The notes beneath the pieces were generated by a model that worked only from the letters and a program-made list of their open reading frames with translations, had not been told where the DNA came from and made no database searches. The position numbers and the translations under genes were made by a program. Shown here in pieces: positions 6,207-7,839 of a stretch of 7,839 nucleotides of DNA. Each line of letters starts with the position of its first letter. The first letter of the stretch is position 1. Source of the DNA: Chitinophagaceae bacterium (GTDB lineage: Bacteria > Bacteroidota > Bacteroidia > Chitinophagales > Chitinophagaceae); contig PLXD01000176.1 of assembly GCA_003151295.1 (NCBI GenBank), positions 7,481-15,319 of the forward strand, in the 5' to 3' direction.

Positions 6207-7172
6207 ATGAAGAAAATATTGAAAAACAAGATTGTGCTGGCAGTGGTGGATCTGCTCACAAGCCCCTTCACCTTGCTGGCCGCCGTCTGGTTGAAATTGG
6301 TCAGGAAAGGTCTCGGAAAGATGCCGGTTTCGGAGGCTGTTTTTATGAAGGTAGGGGTGTTGCCGGTAGTGGATCATTATTACGAACCCCTGATCAATCC
6401 AAAAAAGCATCTGGAAGTTCCCTCCGGACGGGACAGGGATCTGCCCGGCCTGGATTTGAATGAGGAAGGACAACTGGACTTGCTTCAGGCCTTCACCTAC
6501 CAGGAAGAATTATTGTCCTTTCCCATGGAGGCTTCCGGGGAACTGAGCTTTCATTATAATAATCATTCCTTCGAGTCGGGCGATGCGGAATACCTGTACA
6601 ATATGGTAAGGTATTTTAAGCCTGCGAGGATCATAGAGATCGGTAGCGGCCATTCCTCCTTACTCGTTAAAAACGCGCTGGAATATAACCGGAAAGAATC
6701 GCCGGAGTATGCTTGCAAGCATACCTGTATCGAGCCCTATGAAATGCCCTGGCTGGAAAAAACAGGTGTGGAAGTGATACGCAAAAAAGTAGAAGAAGTG
6801 GATCTGTCCTTCTTTAAAAATTTAAGGAAGGAGGATATCCTGTTCATAGATTCCTCCCATATGATCCGGCCCCAGGGGGATGTTCTCCGGGAATATCTTC
6901 AAATATTACCGATCCTGCATCCCGGGGTGATCGTTCATATTCACGATATTTTCACGCCCGCGGATTACCCGGATGAGTGGATATATGGCCACAGATTTTG
7001 GAACGAGCACAATTTACTGGAAGCTTTTTTGAGTTTTAATACCGCTTTTAAAGTAATCGGCGCCGTCAATTACCTGCATCATCATCATCGGGAGAAACTG
7101 GCTCAAAAATGCCCGGTGCTGGCAAAACAGCCGGGAAGGGAGCCGGGATCTTTCTGGATCGTCAGGCAATAG
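6207..7172 (+). CDS. Class I SAM-dependent methyltransferase
   Basis: The 321-residue protein is a Rossmann-fold methyltransferase of the Methyltransf_24-like type. Motif I is RIIEIGSGHSS at 141-151, the glycine-rich loop that binds S-adenosylmethionine. CIEPYE at 174-179 is the acidic end of strand 2, which contacts the ribose. ILFIDSSHM (211-219) and GVIVHIHDIF (240-249) mark later core strands; the DSSH and HDIF motifs are usual in this group. Residues 1-100 form an N-terminal extension with a hydrophobic stretch (IVLAVVDLLTSPFTLLAAVWL, 9-29) that could bind the membrane. A natural HHHH run lies at 291-294. The frame is open back to a GTG at 6093, but ATG 6207 gives a normal MKKILKNK start and avoids the intergenic repeats. 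The substrate is unknown; a sugar or other envelope building block is inferred from the neighbouring O-antigen-ligase-like gene. Confidence 0.85.
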   Translation: MKKILKNKIVLAVVDLLTSPFTLLAAVWLKLVRKGLGKMPVSEAVFMKVGVLPVVDHYYEPLINPKKHLEVPSGRDRDLPGLDLNEEGQLDLLQAFTYQEELLSFPMEASGELSFHYNNHSFESGDAEYLYNMVRYFKPARIIEIGSGHSSLLVKNALEYNRKESPEYACKHTCIEPYEMPWLEKTGVEVIRKKVEEVDLSFFKNLRKEDILFIDSSHMIRPQGDVLREYLQILPILHPGVIVHIHDIFTPADYPDEWIYGHRFWNEHNLLEAFLSFNTAFKVIGAVNYLHHHHREKLAQKCPVLAKQPGREPGSFWIVRQ

Positions 7173-7839
7173 GGTTCGGATTTTCGCGGGGAGCGTAAAG
7201 GAGCAAGAGGGGGAAGAAGCAGGAGAGGAACATCGAGTGCTGCATTTCCAGCATGGACTCCGTGAAGAAGAGCATCAGCACCATGGCTATGGTGAAAATG
7301 GCCTCCATCGTTCGCCTGTTACGCGCCAGGCCGATCATCAGCATGCAGGTGGTCAGCAGGATGGCCAGCCCTATGAACCCGGAACGGACCAGCATTTCGA
7401 GGTATTGGTTATGGAAATTATAGCCCAGGTAACCATGGTTACGGGTGCCGGGAATACCGGTCCACATGCCGGCGGCAATGTATTTTTTGTCCAGGAGGTC
7501 CTGGCTGTCTCCTGCGCTGACGCCGAAGATCCAGGCCTTGTGTTCGCGCAGGATCTCGAAACCGTAGTGCCAGATGACTAGTCTCAGGTTGACGCCGTTA
7601 AAATTGGTGCCGGGTGGAAGTTTTTCCTGCTTTGTAAGCGCAAGATCTCCCTGCGCGATATCCAGGTATCTTTCTTTGACTGGATTTTGGGTGAACAGCA
7701 ACAGCCCGATCAGGATCAGTCCGGCCGCGGCCAGGGCTATTACCAGTCCGGGATTGGTCCGGAACCGGTATCGCCGTGCGAGGAAGGCGGCGATGACGAT
7801 GATCAGGAAGACCAGGAGGAGCTTGGAAGAGAGCAGCAA
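7162..7839 (-). CDS. O-antigen ligase/polymerase-like (Wzy_C) protein, C-terminal part
   Basis: Partial: the frame is open to the right edge, so the true start and the N-terminal membrane helices lie beyond 7839; 225 residues are visible. It is a polytopic inner-membrane protein. The first visible parts are two hydrophobic helices (about 5-20 and 31-50). Then comes a soluble periplasmic loop (about 52-148) with NLRLVIWHYGFEIL (84-97), GVSAGDS (106-112) and the conserved YNFHNQYLEMLVRSGFIGL (140-158). Two or three final helices follow to about 215. The Arg in the first motif (R86) and the His in the last (H143) are the residues normally conserved in the Wzy_C family. Members join or polymerise glycans on undecaprenyl carriers for O-antigen, capsule or exopolysaccharide. 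The stop TGA (7162-7164) overlaps the end of the convergent methyltransferase gene by 11 bases. Ligase versus polymerase cannot be told apart from sequence alone. Confidence 0.85.
   Translation of the reverse strand: MLLSSKLLLVFLIIVIAAFLARRYRFRTNPGLVIALAAAGLILIGLLLFTQNPVKERYLDIAQGDLALTKQEKLPPGTNFNGVNLRLVIWHYGFEILREHKAWIFGVSAGDSQDLLDKKYIAAGMWTGIPGTRNHGYLGYNFHNQYLEMLVRSGFIGLAILLTTCMLMIGLARNRRTMEAIFTIAMVLMLFFTESMLEMQHSMFLSCFFPLLLLYAPRENPNPIA

Overview
This window most likely comes from a Bacteroidota chromosome, probably a Chitinophagaceae-like species. The outer-membrane receptor has the N-terminal carboxypeptidase-D-like extension typical of the phylum. Upstream regions carry TAnnTTTG -7 boxes instead of sigma70 boxes, and Shine-Dalgarno sequences are weak or absent. 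The gene set (DUF983 protein, MsbA-like exporter, O-antigen-ligase-like protein) also fits. Taxonomy is inferred from these features only.

Layout. (1) Bases 3-113 hold the last 36 codons of a sensor histidine kinase. (2) A good promoter (183-216) precedes a small gene ending at 666 that encodes a probably secreted protein with a Cys/His motif and a C-terminal LRGPP motif. It has no in-frame ATG. Sixty bases later comes an 850-residue TonB-dependent receptor (727-3279). These two look like one transcription unit for uptake of a metal ion or metal-containing ligand. (3) A 377-base non-coding stretch follows, containing several inverted repeats and a strong hairpin terminator (3572-3607). (4) On the minus strand, a full-length ABC exporter (4180-6027) precedes a DUF983 membrane protein (3657-4142). 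Both converge on the terminator. (5) A 179-base divergent region holds a long imperfect inverted repeat and a 17-base-period tandem repeat. (6) A class I SAM-dependent methyltransferase lies on the plus strand (6207-7172). (7) Converging on it, and overlapping its end by 11 bases, is the C-terminal part of an O-antigen ligase/polymerase-like protein that runs off the right edge.

How the parts may fit together. The left half looks like a nutrient or metal uptake module at the outer membrane, with a histidine kinase upstream that may or may not be related. The right half combines an exporter, a methyltransferase and a Wzy_C-type protein, which suggests envelope glycan or lipid assembly. I see no phage, transposon, CRISPR, tRNA or rRNA signature. 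The item most worth follow-up is the small Cys/His protein paired with the receptor.
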